Shown here one piece after another: positions 24,657 through 45,878 of a stretch of 64,000 nt of DNA; position 1 is the stretch's first letter, and each line of letters begins with the position of its first letter. The stretch spans positions 50,030 through 114,029 of the forward strand of contig NZ_FLSP01000014.1 in assembly GCF_900091315.1 (NCBI RefSeq). Direction: 5' to 3'. Both the position numbers and the translations under genes were made by a program. The DNA is from Streptomyces sp. DI166 (lineage in GTDB: Bacteria; Actinomycetota; Actinomycetes; Streptomycetales; Streptomycetaceae). The notes under the pieces were generated by a model. That model was not told the origin of the DNA. It saw only the letters and a program-made list of their open reading frames with translations, and did no database searches.

Positions 24657-26000
24657 TCAGAAGCTGGGCGCGGCGGTGGGGGACCTCAGCTGACCCAGGT
24701 AGGGGTGCCACAGGTGGGTCGGGTCGTTCTCCACGGCCTCGATGATCTCCCACATCGCGGACAGGGCCTTCGGCTCCTCGTCGTCGTAGACGTCGCCCTG
24801 GAGCATCTTGAGGATGTCCAGCCGGTAGCGGTCGTCCTGGACGAAGGCGGTGAACAGGATGTTGAGGCGGTAGTACGCCTCGATGAAGCGGTGCCAGTAG
24901 CCGACCGCCTTGCGGAGCTTGTTCTCGTAGGCGGCGAACCGCTCGTGCTTGAAGTCCCCGGCCTCGGCGGCGGCGATGATGTCCTTGGCCGCGAGCTTGG
25001 CGCTGTTGAGCGCGACGGAGACACCCGAGGAGAAGATCGGGTCCACGAAGCGGGCGGCGTCACCGATGAGGACGTAGTTGTCCCCGGCGATCTGCTTCAT
25101 GCCGTAGCTGTAGTCGCCCTCGGTCTTGAAGGGCTTGACCTGCTTGCAGTTCTTCAGCACGTCGAGCAGCTCGGGGCGGGAGGCCACCGTCTCCCAGAAG
25201 TACTTCTCGCGGTCGCCGCCGTACTCCTGGAACCGCTTCTTCTGGCTGACCACACCGATGGAGGTGATGGTGTCGGTGATCGGGATCTGCCACACCCAGG
25301 TGTCGATCACCGGGAGGAAGTGGATGAAGATGTAGTCGGCCTGGTCCTTGTTGACGGCGAGCGCCTTGCGGTCGAGGCCGTCGAACCAGGTGTGCACCGC
25401 GTACTGGTTGAAGACCGGGTCCGGGATCTTGGTCTTGAGCTGGTTGCCCAGACGGGTCTGGCGGCCACTGGCGTCGACCACCATCTTCACCGGGATCTGC
25501 GTCGTGGCGGAGCCGATCTTGACCTCCACGACCGGCAGTTCGCCGTCGAAGTCCACCTTGCCGACCCGGACGCCCTGGAACACCTTGGCGCCCAGCTCCT
25601 CGGCGTGCTTGAGGAGGATGTGGTCGAACTTGCTGCGGTCGACGTGGAAGGTGTGGTCGCGGTCCACCCCCGCCTGGTCGCGCTCGCTGAACAGCACCTC
25701 GGCGGCGCGGAAGTCGTGGTTCAGGCCGCGGAAGCCGTTGTGGTTGATGTCCCGGTCCTCGGCCGAGGTCCAGGCGGCGCCGAACTTCTTCGGGAAGCCG
25801 GCGGCCTCGATCTTGTCCATGGCCCCGATCTCCAGGAGCACCGGGGTGGTGGCCGGGACCAGGGACTCGCCGACGTGCTCCCGGGGAAAGTTCTCCGCCT
25901 CGAACACGGCCACGGAAATGCCGGCCTTGGCCAGGTACGAGGCCATGGTCGATCCCGCGGGGCCGCCGCCGATGACTGCGACGTCGTATTGTGCGTCCAC
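24657..26000 (-). CDS. FADH2-dependent halogenase, carrier-bound-substrate type
   Basis: A 447-residue flavoprotein with the FAD motif GGGPAG (residues 11-16), the halogenase fingerprint WVWQIP (residues 235-240), a Lys pair after the FAD region (Lys71-Lys72, KKFGA) that fits the essential Lys of the family, and GDAARFVDPIFSSGV for flavin binding. Its length and FPREHVGESLVPA segment resemble the variants that chlorinate carrier-bound pyrroles or phenols (PltA type) rather than free tryptophan. The PltL-like carrier 25 bp upstream fits pyrrolyl-S-carrier halogenation. Chloride is the expected halide. The GTG start has an AAGGAAGAG ribosome site. It ends the leftward operon thioesterase-carrier-halogenase. 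Confidence 0.85.
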   Translation of the reverse strand: MDAQYDVAVIGGGPAGSTMASYLAKAGISVAVFEAENFPREHVGESLVPATTPVLLEIGAMDKIEAAGFPKKFGAAWTSAEDRDINHNGFRGLNHDFRAAEVLFSERDQAGVDRDHTFHVDRSKFDHILLKHAEELGAKVFQGVRVGKVDFDGELPVVEVKIGSATTQIPVKMVVDASGRQTRLGNQLKTKIPDPVFNQYAVHTWFDGLDRKALAVNKDQADYIFIHFLPVIDTWVWQIPITDTITSIGVVSQKKRFQEYGGDREKYFWETVASRPELLDVLKNCKQVKPFKTEGDYSYGMKQIAGDNYVLIGDAARFVDPIFSSGVSVALNSAKLAAKDIIAAAEAGDFKHERFAAYENKLRKAVGYWHRFIEAYYRLNILFTAFVQDDRYRLDILKMLQGDVYDDEEPKALSAMWEIIEAVENDPTHLWHPYLGQLRSPTAAPSF

Positions 26001-26025
26001 GATGCTCTCTCTTCCTTCGGTCGGT

Positions 26026-26301
26026 TCAGGCAGCGGGCTGCGGGGCCAGGGAGTGGACCATGTCCGTGATGGCCGCCAGGTTCGCGAAGTTCCGGCCGGT
26101 GATGTGGGTGGGGGGCACCACGACCCCCAGCTCGGTGCGGATGAACGAGAGCAGCAGGGAGGTGTTCATGGAGGTGAGAACGCTCCACTCCAGCAGCGGG
26201 GTGTCGTCCGTCAGCTCCGAAACCTCGCTCTCGCCGAGGAACTGCTGCTCGATGTACTCGCTGATCCTGCGACGGATCTCTTCATGGGACAGCGCCGCCA
26301 C
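26026..26301 (-). CDS. PltL-like carrier protein for the pyrrole unit
   Basis: A 91-residue carrier protein. The attachment site is read as LLEWSVLTSMNTS (Ser44), with Thr before the Ser instead of the usual Asp. The segment LGVVVPPTHITGRNF downstream closely follows what I recall of PltL, the pyoluteorin prolyl/pyrrolyl carrier (LLEWGILNSMN, then STHITGKYF). This resemblance, with the adenylation enzyme and dehydrogenase at 53.4-56.0 kb and the halogenase next door, supports a role carrying prolyl and then pyrrole-2-carboxyl thioester. The GTG at 26301 follows a perfect AGGAGG site. Confidence 0.82.
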   Translation of the reverse strand: MAALSHEEIRRRISEYIEQQFLGESEVSELTDDTPLLEWSVLTSMNTSLLLSFIRTELGVVVPPTHITGRNFANLAAITDMVHSLAPQPAA

Positions 26302-26380
26302 TGGGGCCTCCTGTTGGTCTCGGACTTGGCGTGGGGGGAGAGCCGTACTGGGCGAGATGCTGGGCGCTGGCGGTTGAGGT

Positions 26381-27142
26381 TCACTCGGCAACGGCTCGGG
26401 CGACCGCGCCGCGGACCGCGTCCGTACGGCCCGCGGTGGCCGCGTACCTGGTCAGCCGGGCGCCCAGCGCGGCCCTGAACTCCGGTTCCTGGAGGAAGAA
26501 ATGACCGCCGGAGACCAGGGTCAGGTCGAAGACCCCGGTGGTGATCCGGGACCAGGCGGCCATCGACGCGGGGTCGGTCAGCACGTCCTTGCTGCCGGCG
26601 AACGCGGTCACCGGAACCGTCAGCCGCGGACCCGGGGTGTGCGTGTAGGTCTCCACGACCCTCAAGTCGGCGCGGATGGCGGGCAGATAGAACTTCAGCA
26701 GCTCCGGCTCGGCGAGCAGCGCCTCGGGCAGCCCGCCGATGCGCTGCAGGCCCCGGACGAAGCCGTCGTCGGGCAGATGGGCGAAGGGCCGGTGCGACAG
26801 CGGCTCGGTGGGGCCGTTGCGGCCGGAGACCAGCAGCAGCTTCGGCGGGGTCCCCTGGGCGGTGAGCACCCGCGCCGCCTCGTAGCCGAGCAGTGAGCCG
26901 AAGCTGTGCCCGAAGATCGCGTACGGCTCGTGCCGGCGCTCGCCGATCAGCCGTACCGCCTCCTCGGTGAGCGCGGTCATGCCGTGCAGCAGCGGCTCGC
27001 GCACCCGGGTGCCATGACCGGGCAGCTCCAGCGGGACGACGGTGACACGGCCGGGCAGATCGGCCCCGAGCCGGATGTAGGGATGCGCGCTGCCGCCGGC
27101 GTGGGCCAGGCAGAACAGCGTCAGTTCAGGGTCGGTGGTCAA
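26381..27142 (-). CDS. Type II (editing) thioesterase
   Basis: A 253-residue alpha/beta hydrolase of the GrsT/RifR family. It has the N-terminal FCLAHAGGSAHPY loop, ELPGHGTR, the nucleophile in GHSFGS, the acid in GSKDVLTD and the catalytic His in SGGHFFLQEPE. Such enzymes remove misprimed or stalled acyl groups from carrier proteins of PKS and NRPS lines. Because the type I PKS ends in a reductase and has no terminal thioesterase domain, this is the only hydrolase for carrier clean-up in the window. The TTG at 27142 is chosen because GGAAGGAA lies seven bases upstream. It is first in the leftward operon under a candidate SARP promoter. Confidence 0.88.
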   Translation of the reverse strand: MTTDPELTLFCLAHAGGSAHPYIRLGADLPGRVTVVPLELPGHGTRVREPLLHGMTALTEEAVRLIGERRHEPYAIFGHSFGSLLGYEAARVLTAQGTPPKLLLVSGRNGPTEPLSHRPFAHLPDDGFVRGLQRIGGLPEALLAEPELLKFYLPAIRADLRVVETYTHTPGPRLTVPVTAFAGSKDVLTDPASMAAWSRITTGVFDLTLVSGGHFFLQEPEFRAALGARLTRYAATAGRTDAVRGAVARAVAE

Positions 27143-27196
27143 CGGAGCGTTCCTTCCGCGCGGACAGGCAGGTCGGTCGGACCTGGTTCGGCCCGG

Positions 27197-27239
27197 ATCG
27201 CACCAGCAGACGCTCAAGCCGCCGTCGACAGAGGTTCGA
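27197..27239 (-). promoter_or_regulatory. Candidate SARP-type promoter of the thioesterase/carrier/halogenase operon
   Basis: On the minus strand TCGAA (27239-27235), TCGAC (27228-27224) and TTGAG (27217-27213) recur exactly every 11 bp. TGCGAT (27202-27197) lies at the usual -10 distance. The start codon is 55 bp further on. Confidence 0.58.
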
Positions 27240-27334
27240 GAGGGGAGGGGGTACGGCACTCCCCGGCTGGCCGGAACAGCTCGAACTGGCGTGCCTTTCA
27301 AGGGTGGTCGCACACCGGCTGCCCCCGTGCTCTC

Positions 27335-27366
27335 TCAAGGGCGTCTTGAGGCCGTCTCCCTACCGT
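27335..27366 (+). promoter_or_regulatory. Candidate SARP-type promoter of the ACP/type I PKS operon
   Basis: TCAAG (27335-27339) and TTGAG (27346-27350) are 11 bp apart, and TACCGT (27361-27366) follows ten bases after the second. It is divergent from the thioesterase operon promoter. The leader to the GTG at 27403 is about 30 bp. Confidence 0.58.
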
Positions 27367-27402
27367 CGCTTTCGGCCGCACTTGAGAGGGAGAGGTGCCA
27401 CG

Positions 27403-27703
27403 GTGAGCGGAACTGTGCAGGGGGTCACCCCCCAGGAGATCACCCCCGAAGCGGTGGAGAACTGGCTGGTGGAGCAGATAGCCCAACGAACCCTGCTGCC
27501 CCCGGCCATGGTGTCGGTCCACCTCTGCTTCGACGAGTTCGACATCGATTCCGCGGACAGCCTGGTCATCACCACGGCCCTGGCGCACTGGCTCGGATTC
27601 GAGGTGGATCCGCGCGCCCTCGTCAGGTACCCGACGATCCGGTCGCTGGCGGGATACCTGGCCGGCCAACGCCGCCAGGTCATGACAGGAGGTATGCCGG
27701 TCC

Positions 27704-27711
<8 letters not shown>
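27403..27711 (+). CDS. Discrete acyl carrier protein preceding the type I PKS
   Basis: A 102-residue carrier protein. Spacing to the later LG motif places the phosphopantetheine attachment at Ser50 in DIDSADSLVI. The C-terminal half (HWLGFEVDPRALVRYPTIRSLAGYL) is typical of ACPs of modular PKSs. The GTG start lies after GAGAGGTG. Its last codons overlap the ATG of the PKS gene by 8 bp, so the two proteins are co-translated, probably in equal amounts. Likely role: a loading carrier that hands the starter (pyrrolyl from the PltL-like carrier, or the FAAL product) to the first ketosynthase. No loading domain exists inside the PKS itself. Confidence 0.82.
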
Positions 27712-33748
<6,037 letters not shown>

Positions 33749-33750
33749 CC

Positions 33751-40401
<6,651 letters not shown>

Positions 40402-40462
40402 ATTCATGAAGCGGTGACGCCCCCGCCCCTTGCGGCGGCCGACCCGCCCCGCCGAACCAAGG

Positions 40463-40493
40463 TCCGCGGCCCCCGCTGACAGGGGGCCGCGGA
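40463..40493 (+). terminator. Hairpin between the PKS and the MFS exporter gene
   Basis: A perfect 12-bp stem (arms 40463-40474 and 40482-40493) with a 7-nt loop lies in the 119-bp gap. There is no T-tract and no separate promoter seen for the exporter gene. It may attenuate rather than end transcription. Confidence 0.6.
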
Positions 40494-40520
40494 ACACGAC
40501 GGAGAAAGGCATCTCCCCCC

Positions 40521-42029
40521 ATGACCACATCCGAAGACCGGGTCCCCGGCGGTACCGCCGTCGGAGCGGCCCCGTTAGCGAACCCCAAGCGCTGGACGGC
40601 CCTCGTCTTCATCTGCCTGGCCCAGCTGATGGTGGTTCTCGACATCACGATCGTGAACATCGCCTTGCCGGAGATGCAGGCCGACCTCGGCTTCTCCAAT
40701 GAGAACCGGCAGTGGGTCGTCACCTCGTACACCCTGGCCTTCGGCAGCCTGCTGCTGCTCGGCGGCCGGATCGCGGACTACACCGGCCGCAAGCGGGCCT
40801 TCCTGATCGCGCTGGCGGGCTTCGCGGTCGCCTCCTGCCTGGGCGGTGCCGCTCCCAACATCGAGATGCTGCTCACCGCGCGTGCCCTCCAGGGCGCCTT
40901 CGGTGCGCTGCTCGCCCCGACCGCGCTGTCCCTGATCTCGGTGAACTTCACCGACCAGAAGGAGCGCGCCAAGGCGTTCAGCATCTTCGGCGGCATCGTC
41001 GCCTCCGGTGCCGTCATCGGTCTGCTGCTCGGTGGCATCCTCACCGAGTACATGGACTGGACCTGGTGCATGTACGTGAACGCGCCGATCGCCGTCATCG
41101 CCGCGTTCGGTGTGCTGTACCTGGGCCCGGAGCAGCGGGCCGCGGTGCGCGCCCGGATGGACATCCCCGGCGTGCTGCTGGTGACCAGCGGTCTCGTCGC
41201 GATCGTGTACGCGTGCAGCGAGGCCGAGTCCGAGGGCTGGGGCTCCGGCCTGGTGGTGGGCCTGTTCATCACCGGCGCGGTGCTGCTCGCGGCCTTCGTG
41301 GCGGTCGAGGCGCGCTCCTCGCACCCGCTGCTGCCGCTCGGCGTCATCAGCGACCGCACCCGGGGCAGCTCCTACCTGGCGGTGGGCGTGGCGATGATCG
41401 CCATGCTCGGCGCGCTGTTCTTCCTGACCTTCTACCTCCAGCTGGTCAAGGGCTACTCGCCGGTGGAGACCGGTCTGGCCTTCCTGCCGCTGCCGCTCGG
41501 TGTCGGTATGTTCGCCGGCGGTGTCTCCACCAAGCTGATCCCCAAGGCCCCGCCGCGCGCGCTCGTGGTGCCCGGCATGGTCATCGCGGCCTGCGCGCTG
41601 TTCTGGCTGGCCGCGCTCGACCCGGGTTCCTCCTACTGGGGGATGGTCGCGCCCGCCCTGTACGTCCAGGGCGCGGGCATGGGTCTGGTGATCGCGACGG
41701 CGATGAACTACGCCACCTACCGGATCGCCGACGAGCACGCCGGTGTCGCCTCCGGCACCGTCAACACCGCGCAGCAGATCGGCGGTTCGATCGGCACCGC
41801 GCTGCTGAGCACGCTCGCGGCGGACGCGGCCTCGGAGTACCTCGCCGAGCGCGCCGCACAGGCGAAGAACCCCGAGGTGGTCCACCAGGCCATGACCGAG
41901 GGGTTCACGACCGCCTTCACCTGGGCCGCCATCATCATGGCCTGTGGTGCGGTGGTCATCGCGGCGATGATGAACACGCCCAGGCCGCGGCCCGGTGAGA
42001 CCAGCGCCCCGGTGGCGCACATGGGCTGA
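40521..42029 (+). CDS. MFS drug exporter, DHA2 (14-helix) family
   Basis: A 502-residue membrane protein of the EmrB/QacA type with 14 predicted helices. The motif DITIVNIALPEMQ lies in the first helix, there is a conserved GGRIADYTGRKRAFL loop between helices 2 and 3, and GVASGTVNTAQQIGGSIGTALL near the end. DHA2 proteins use the proton gradient to pump drugs out, and in antibiotic clusters they usually export the product and give self-resistance. It follows the PKS genes by 119 bp with a hairpin between, and two strong hairpins follow it. The ATG has a GGAGAAAGG ribosome site. Confidence 0.93.
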   Translation: MTTSEDRVPGGTAVGAAPLANPKRWTALVFICLAQLMVVLDITIVNIALPEMQADLGFSNENRQWVVTSYTLAFGSLLLLGGRIADYTGRKRAFLIALAGFAVASCLGGAAPNIEMLLTARALQGAFGALLAPTALSLISVNFTDQKERAKAFSIFGGIVASGAVIGLLLGGILTEYMDWTWCMYVNAPIAVIAAFGVLYLGPEQRAAVRARMDIPGVLLVTSGLVAIVYACSEAESEGWGSGLVVGLFITGAVLLAAFVAVEARSSHPLLPLGVISDRTRGSSYLAVGVAMIAMLGALFFLTFYLQLVKGYSPVETGLAFLPLPLGVGMFAGGVSTKLIPKAPPRALVVPGMVIAACALFWLAALDPGSSYWGMVAPALYVQGAGMGLVIATAMNYATYRIADEHAGVASGTVNTAQQIGGSIGTALLSTLAADAASEYLAERAAQAKNPEVVHQAMTEGFTTAFTWAAIIMACGAVVIAAMMNTPRPRPGETSAPVAHMG

Positions 42030-42048
42030 GGCTCCCGTACGGCCACAC

Positions 42049-42077
42049 GGCCGGTCTTCCCGCGAGGAAGGCCGGCC
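42049..42077 (+). terminator. First terminator hairpin after the MFS gene
   Basis: A 12-bp stem (42049-42060 with 42066-42077) with one G-T pair and a 5-nt loop, 20 bp after the exporter stop codon. Confidence 0.7.
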
Positions 42078-42107
42078 GCTGTGCTGTGCGCCCCTGTCCG
42101 ACCGGCT

Positions 42108-42146
42108 GACGGCCGGCTTCCCCTTGGGGAGGCCGGCCGTCTTTTT
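42108..42146 (+). terminator. Rho-independent terminator with T-tract
   Basis: A stem of about 15 bp (arms 42108-42123 and 42126-42141, one G-T pair) is followed directly by five T residues (42142-42146). With the preceding hairpin it insulates the flavoprotein operon from the PKS/exporter operon. Confidence 0.9.
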
Positions 42147-42238
42147 CGTGGGTGCGATGCGGTCAATACGGCGATTTGGTGATGGATGAATCCGAGCCAT
42201 TTGAACGATTGATTTCTCGCCATGCATGTACGGCTAAA

Positions 42239-42281
42239 ATGACCAGAATATGAGTTGCCTTTGAGGCGAGACACCTACCTT
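42239..42281 (+). promoter_or_regulatory. Candidate SARP-type promoter of the first flavoprotein cassette
   Basis: ATGAC (42239-42243), ATGAG (42250-42254) and TTGAG (42261-42265) lie exactly 11 bp apart. TACCTT (42276-42281) follows at the standard distance. The surrounding DNA is relatively AT-rich. The bases around the -10 and the ribosome site match those at 47439-47500. Confidence 0.63.
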
Positions 42282-42329
42282 GGCCGGGATCCGCAGCCCT
42301 GACGGCTGAATACGACCAAGGAGAGGCTC

Positions 42330-44081
42330 ATGCCACGAGACGGCCTCAGTCCCCAAAGCCCCGACTCACCGCAGTACGACGTGGCCATCCTGGGCTCCGG
42401 CCTGGCTGGAACCACGCTGGCCGCCTGCCTCGCCAACAACGGCGCCAAGGTGCTCGTCCTGGACGCGGGCCTGCACCCGCGCTTCGCCATCGGCGAGTCC
42501 ACCATCCCGTACACCTCGATGATGATGCGGCTGGTCAGCGAGCGGTACGGCGTGCCCGAGGTGAAGTGGCTGACGACCTTCGAGGCGGTGCAGTCGAAGA
42601 TCTCCACCAACTGCGGGGTCAAGCGCAACTTCGGCTTCCTCTACCACCGCGAGGGCGCCCACCAGAACCCGCGCGAGACCAGCATGTTCCCGATCCCGAA
42701 GATCACCCACACCGAGAACCACTTCTTCCGCCAGGACACCGACGCCTGGATGCTGAACGTCGCCATCAAGTACGGCGCCGAGGTCCGCCAGCAGACGAAG
42801 ATCGTGGACGTCGACATCGACGACAACGGCGTCACCGTCATCCCGGACCAGGGCGACCCGGTGCGCGTGAAGTTCATCGTGGACGCCAGCGGCCACCGCT
42901 CCCCGCTGGCCGCCAAGTTCGGCCTGCGCGAGGAGCCCAGTCGGCTGCGCCACCAGTCCCGCTCCCTGTTCACGCACATGATCGGTGTGAAGCCGTACGA
43001 GGACACGGTCCCCAAGGGCACGCACCAGAACCCCAGCCCGTGGAGCGAGGGAACCCTCCACCACCTCTTCGAGGGCGGCTGGATGTGGGTCATCCCCTTC
43101 GACAACCACCCGCTGGCCACCAGCCAGCTGTGCAGCGTCGGCCTGAACCTGGACCCGCGGATCCACCCCACCCCGGACTGCACCCCGGAGGAGGAGTTCC
43201 GCCGGTTCATCGCCAAGTACCCGGACATCGCCCCGCAGTTCGAGGGCGCCGTCGCGACCCGCGACTGGGTGCGCACCGGACGCCTGCAGTACTCCTCCAA
43301 GCAGACCGTCGGCTACCGCTGGTGCCTGACCTCCCACGCGGCCGGCTTCGTGGACGCGCTGTTCTCCCGCGGTCTGTCCAACACCATGGAGATCATCCAC
43401 GCCCTCGGCTGGCGGCTGCTGGACGCCATCAAGGAGGACGACTTCTCCGTCGAGCGCTTCGAGTACGTCCAGGAGCTGGAGCAGGGCCTGCTCGACTTCA
43501 ACGACGACCTCGTCGCCAACGCCTACACGTCCTTCGGCAGTTGGTTCCTGTGGAACGCCTGGTTCAGGGTGTGGTCGCTCGGTCAGATCCTCGCCACCTT
43601 CGAGATCAACCGCGCCTACGCCACCTACCTCGACAGCCGGGACCCGGCCGGTCTCGCCCGCCTGGAGCGCCAGGCGCCCGACGGCGCGATACCCGACTAC
43701 GCCCCGGTGCGCCGGCTGCTCAAGAACGTCAGCACCCTCGTACAGGCCGTGCAGAAGGGCGAGGCGGACCCGCGGGAGACCTCCGAGGAGATCCTGCGCC
43801 AGCTGCGCGCCGCCGACTTCGTCCCGCCCGCCTTCGGCCTCTCCGAGCCCGACAACCACTGGACGGACGCCACCACCCTGAAGGTCCTGCAGACCCTCAA
43901 GTGGGCCAAGAAGGACGCCCCGGACGAGATCGGGGACCTCGTCTACGACGGTCTGACCCTCTTCCTGCGCAAGCGGTTCGACCAGGAGGAGTTCAAGGTC
44001 ACCGAAGAGCTCAAGCACATGGCCGCCTACTGGCCGGTGGTCGGACGGATCATCAAGCACCGCGCCGCCAGCGCCAGTTGA
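42330..44081 (+). CDS. Halogenase-like FAD-dependent oxidoreductase 1 (type A)
   Basis: 583 residues of the tryptophan-halogenase superfamily. The FAD motif is GSGLAG near residue 22, followed by IGESTIPYTS. The family fingerprint WxWxIP is intact (W251-M-W253-V-I255-P256), and a Lys in GVKRNFGF (Lys98) fits the catalytic Lys that relays hypohalous acid. The flavin-site segment AAGFVDALFSRGLSNT differs from the FSSGV form of the classical halogenase at 24657. About 190 C-terminal residues form an extra helical region. Either halogenation or another flavin-dependent oxidation is possible. It is nearly the same protein as the gene at 47498, and both have the leader CGACCAAGGAGAGGCTCATG. It forms a pair with the next gene, 22 bp downstream. 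Confidence 0.82.
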   Translation: MPRDGLSPQSPDSPQYDVAILGSGLAGTTLAACLANNGAKVLVLDAGLHPRFAIGESTIPYTSMMMRLVSERYGVPEVKWLTTFEAVQSKISTNCGVKRNFGFLYHREGAHQNPRETSMFPIPKITHTENHFFRQDTDAWMLNVAIKYGAEVRQQTKIVDVDIDDNGVTVIPDQGDPVRVKFIVDASGHRSPLAAKFGLREEPSRLRHQSRSLFTHMIGVKPYEDTVPKGTHQNPSPWSEGTLHHLFEGGWMWVIPFDNHPLATSQLCSVGLNLDPRIHPTPDCTPEEEFRRFIAKYPDIAPQFEGAVATRDWVRTGRLQYSSKQTVGYRWCLTSHAAGFVDALFSRGLSNTMEIIHALGWRLLDAIKEDDFSVERFEYVQELEQGLLDFNDDLVANAYTSFGSWFLWNAWFRVWSLGQILATFEINRAYATYLDSRDPAGLARLERQAPDGAIPDYAPVRRLLKNVSTLVQAVQKGEADPRETSEEILRQLRAADFVPPAFGLSEPDNHWTDATTLKVLQTLKWAKKDAPDEIGDLVYDGLTLFLRKRFDQEEFKVTEELKHMAAYWPVVGRIIKHRAASAS

Positions 44082-44103
44082 TGTCACCCGGACAGGGAGC
44101 GAA

Positions 44104-45759
44104 ATGAAGCAGTCGAACGAGACCTACGACGTTGTCATCCTGGGCACGGGCTTAGCCGGCTCCGTCCTTGGCGCCATCCTGGCCAAGGCCGGAAACAAGG
44201 TCCTGCTGCTGGACGCCGGGTCCCACCCGCGGTTCGCGATCGGTGAATCGACCGTCGGCTACACGCTGGTCCACCTCAGGATGCTGGCACACCGCTACGG
44301 TGTGCCGGAGATCGGCCATCTCGGCAGCCTGGAGGAGTGCAACGAGTACATCAGCACCTCCTCCGGGCTGAAGCGGCACTTCGGATTCATGATCCACCGG
44401 GACGGGCAGGAGCCCGACCCGCGGGAGATCAACCAGTTCCGGTTACCGAAGGTGCTGCACCTGGCGAGCCACTACTTCCGCCAGGACATCGACCAGTACC
44501 TCTTCCACGTGGCGCTGAAGTACGGCTGCACCGCGATCCAGAACCACCGGGTGGACAAGGTCGACTTCGACGACGACGGCGTCACGGTGGTCGGCGAGGA
44601 CGGCAGCCGGCACCGCGCCCGGTTCGTCGTCGACGGCAGTGGCTTCCGCTCCCCGCTGGCCGAGCAGCTCGGCCTGCGGGACGAGCCGACCCGGCTCAAG
44701 CACCACGCCCGCTCGATCTTCACCCACATGATCAATGTGGACCGCGTCGACGACCATGTCCGCATGGGCCCGGACGACGTGCCGCCCAGGCCCTGGCACG
44801 AGGGCACCATGCACCACATGTTCGAGCGCGGCTGGTTCTGGATCATCCCGTTCGACAACCACCCGAAGAGCACCAACCCGCTGTGCAGCGTCGGCCTCCA
44901 GCTCGACCCGCGTCGCTACCCCAAGCCCAGCGACATGACGGCCGAGGAGGAGTTCTGGCACCACGTCGACCGGTTCCCGCTGGTCAAGCGGCAGTTGGGG
45001 CGGGCGCGCAGCGTCCGCCCCTGGGTGAGCACGGGCCGGTTGCAGTACTCGTCCAAGCAGGTCGTCGGTGAGCGCTGGGTGCTGCTGCCGCACGCGGCCG
45101 GGTTCGTCGACCCGCTGTTCTCCCGCGGCCTGTCCAACACCGCCGAGATCCTCAACGTACTGGCGTGGCGCCTGATCCGGGCGCTCAAGCGCGACGACTT
45201 CGACCCGAAGCAGTTCGAGTACGTGGAGCAGCTGGAGCAGAACCTGCTCCACTTCAACGACCGCCTGGTCAACTCGGCCTTCATCAGCTTCTCCGACTAC
45301 GACCTGTGGAACGCGGTCTTCCGGATCTGGAGCTACGGCTCCCTGCCCGGCGCGTTCCGCGTCATCCACGAGGACCTCAAGGCACGCCGGCAGCAGGACC
45401 CGGAGATCTGGCGGGACCTGGAGAACGTGGCGAGCCCCGGTCTGTGGTGGCCGGACAAACCCGAGTACCGGCAGATCTTCGACGAGATGGCCGACTACTG
45501 CGAGGCCGTCGAGGCGGGCGAGATGAGCTCGCAGGACGCCGCGGACCGGCTGTTCGAGAAGCTGCGCAAGGCGGACTGGGTCCCGCCGTCCTTGGGGATA
45601 GCACGGCGGGACGTCAGGTTCATCGACCCCAGCCCGGCACGGCTGCGGAAGATGCTCCTGTGGTCCCGGACCAAAGCGCCTGCTGACATGCGCCCGTACA
45701 TGGTGGGGACCTCGGTCGAGGCGATCAAGCACTTCCTGAAGGGCAAGCGGATCTTCTAG
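44104..45759 (+). CDS. Halogenase-like FAD-dependent oxidoreductase 2 (type B)
   Basis: 551 residues, paralogous to its neighbours. The FAD motif is GTGLAG, followed by IGESTVGYT (Gly where the others have Pro). The fingerprint WFWIIP (starting W244) is intact and Lys90 in GLKRHFGF is conserved. The flavin site reads AAGFVDPLFSRGLSNT, and the C-terminus GKRIF is shared with the gene at 49289, its closest sister. It lies 22 bp after the type A gene with its own GGGAGCG ribosome site and must be co-transcribed. The type A/type B pairing, repeated in the second cassette, suggests two consecutive oxidations or a hetero-oligomer. Activity as a halogenase is likely but unproven. Confidence 0.82.
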   Translation: MKQSNETYDVVILGTGLAGSVLGAILAKAGNKVLLLDAGSHPRFAIGESTVGYTLVHLRMLAHRYGVPEIGHLGSLEECNEYISTSSGLKRHFGFMIHRDGQEPDPREINQFRLPKVLHLASHYFRQDIDQYLFHVALKYGCTAIQNHRVDKVDFDDDGVTVVGEDGSRHRARFVVDGSGFRSPLAEQLGLRDEPTRLKHHARSIFTHMINVDRVDDHVRMGPDDVPPRPWHEGTMHHMFERGWFWIIPFDNHPKSTNPLCSVGLQLDPRRYPKPSDMTAEEEFWHHVDRFPLVKRQLGRARSVRPWVSTGRLQYSSKQVVGERWVLLPHAAGFVDPLFSRGLSNTAEILNVLAWRLIRALKRDDFDPKQFEYVEQLEQNLLHFNDRLVNSAFISFSDYDLWNAVFRIWSYGSLPGAFRVIHEDLKARRQQDPEIWRDLENVASPGLWWPDKPEYRQIFDEMADYCEAVEAGEMSSQDAADRLFEKLRKADWVPPSLGIARRDVRFIDPSPARLRKMLLWSRTKAPADMRPYMVGTSVEAIKHFLKGKRIF

Positions 45760-45878
45760 CACCTCCCGCGGGCCCGATCGACTCCGCGACCGACCGGATG
45801 ATGCGCGACTCTCCTCGCGCGCCGGTCGTGCCGGAGTCGAAGGGCCCGCCCAGGCGGCCGTAGAGAGAGGTCAACGCA

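Noticed and set aside
27381..27386. Second TTGAG after the ACP-PKS promoter
   Set aside because: It lies downstream of the -10 candidate, in the leader, without phased partners.
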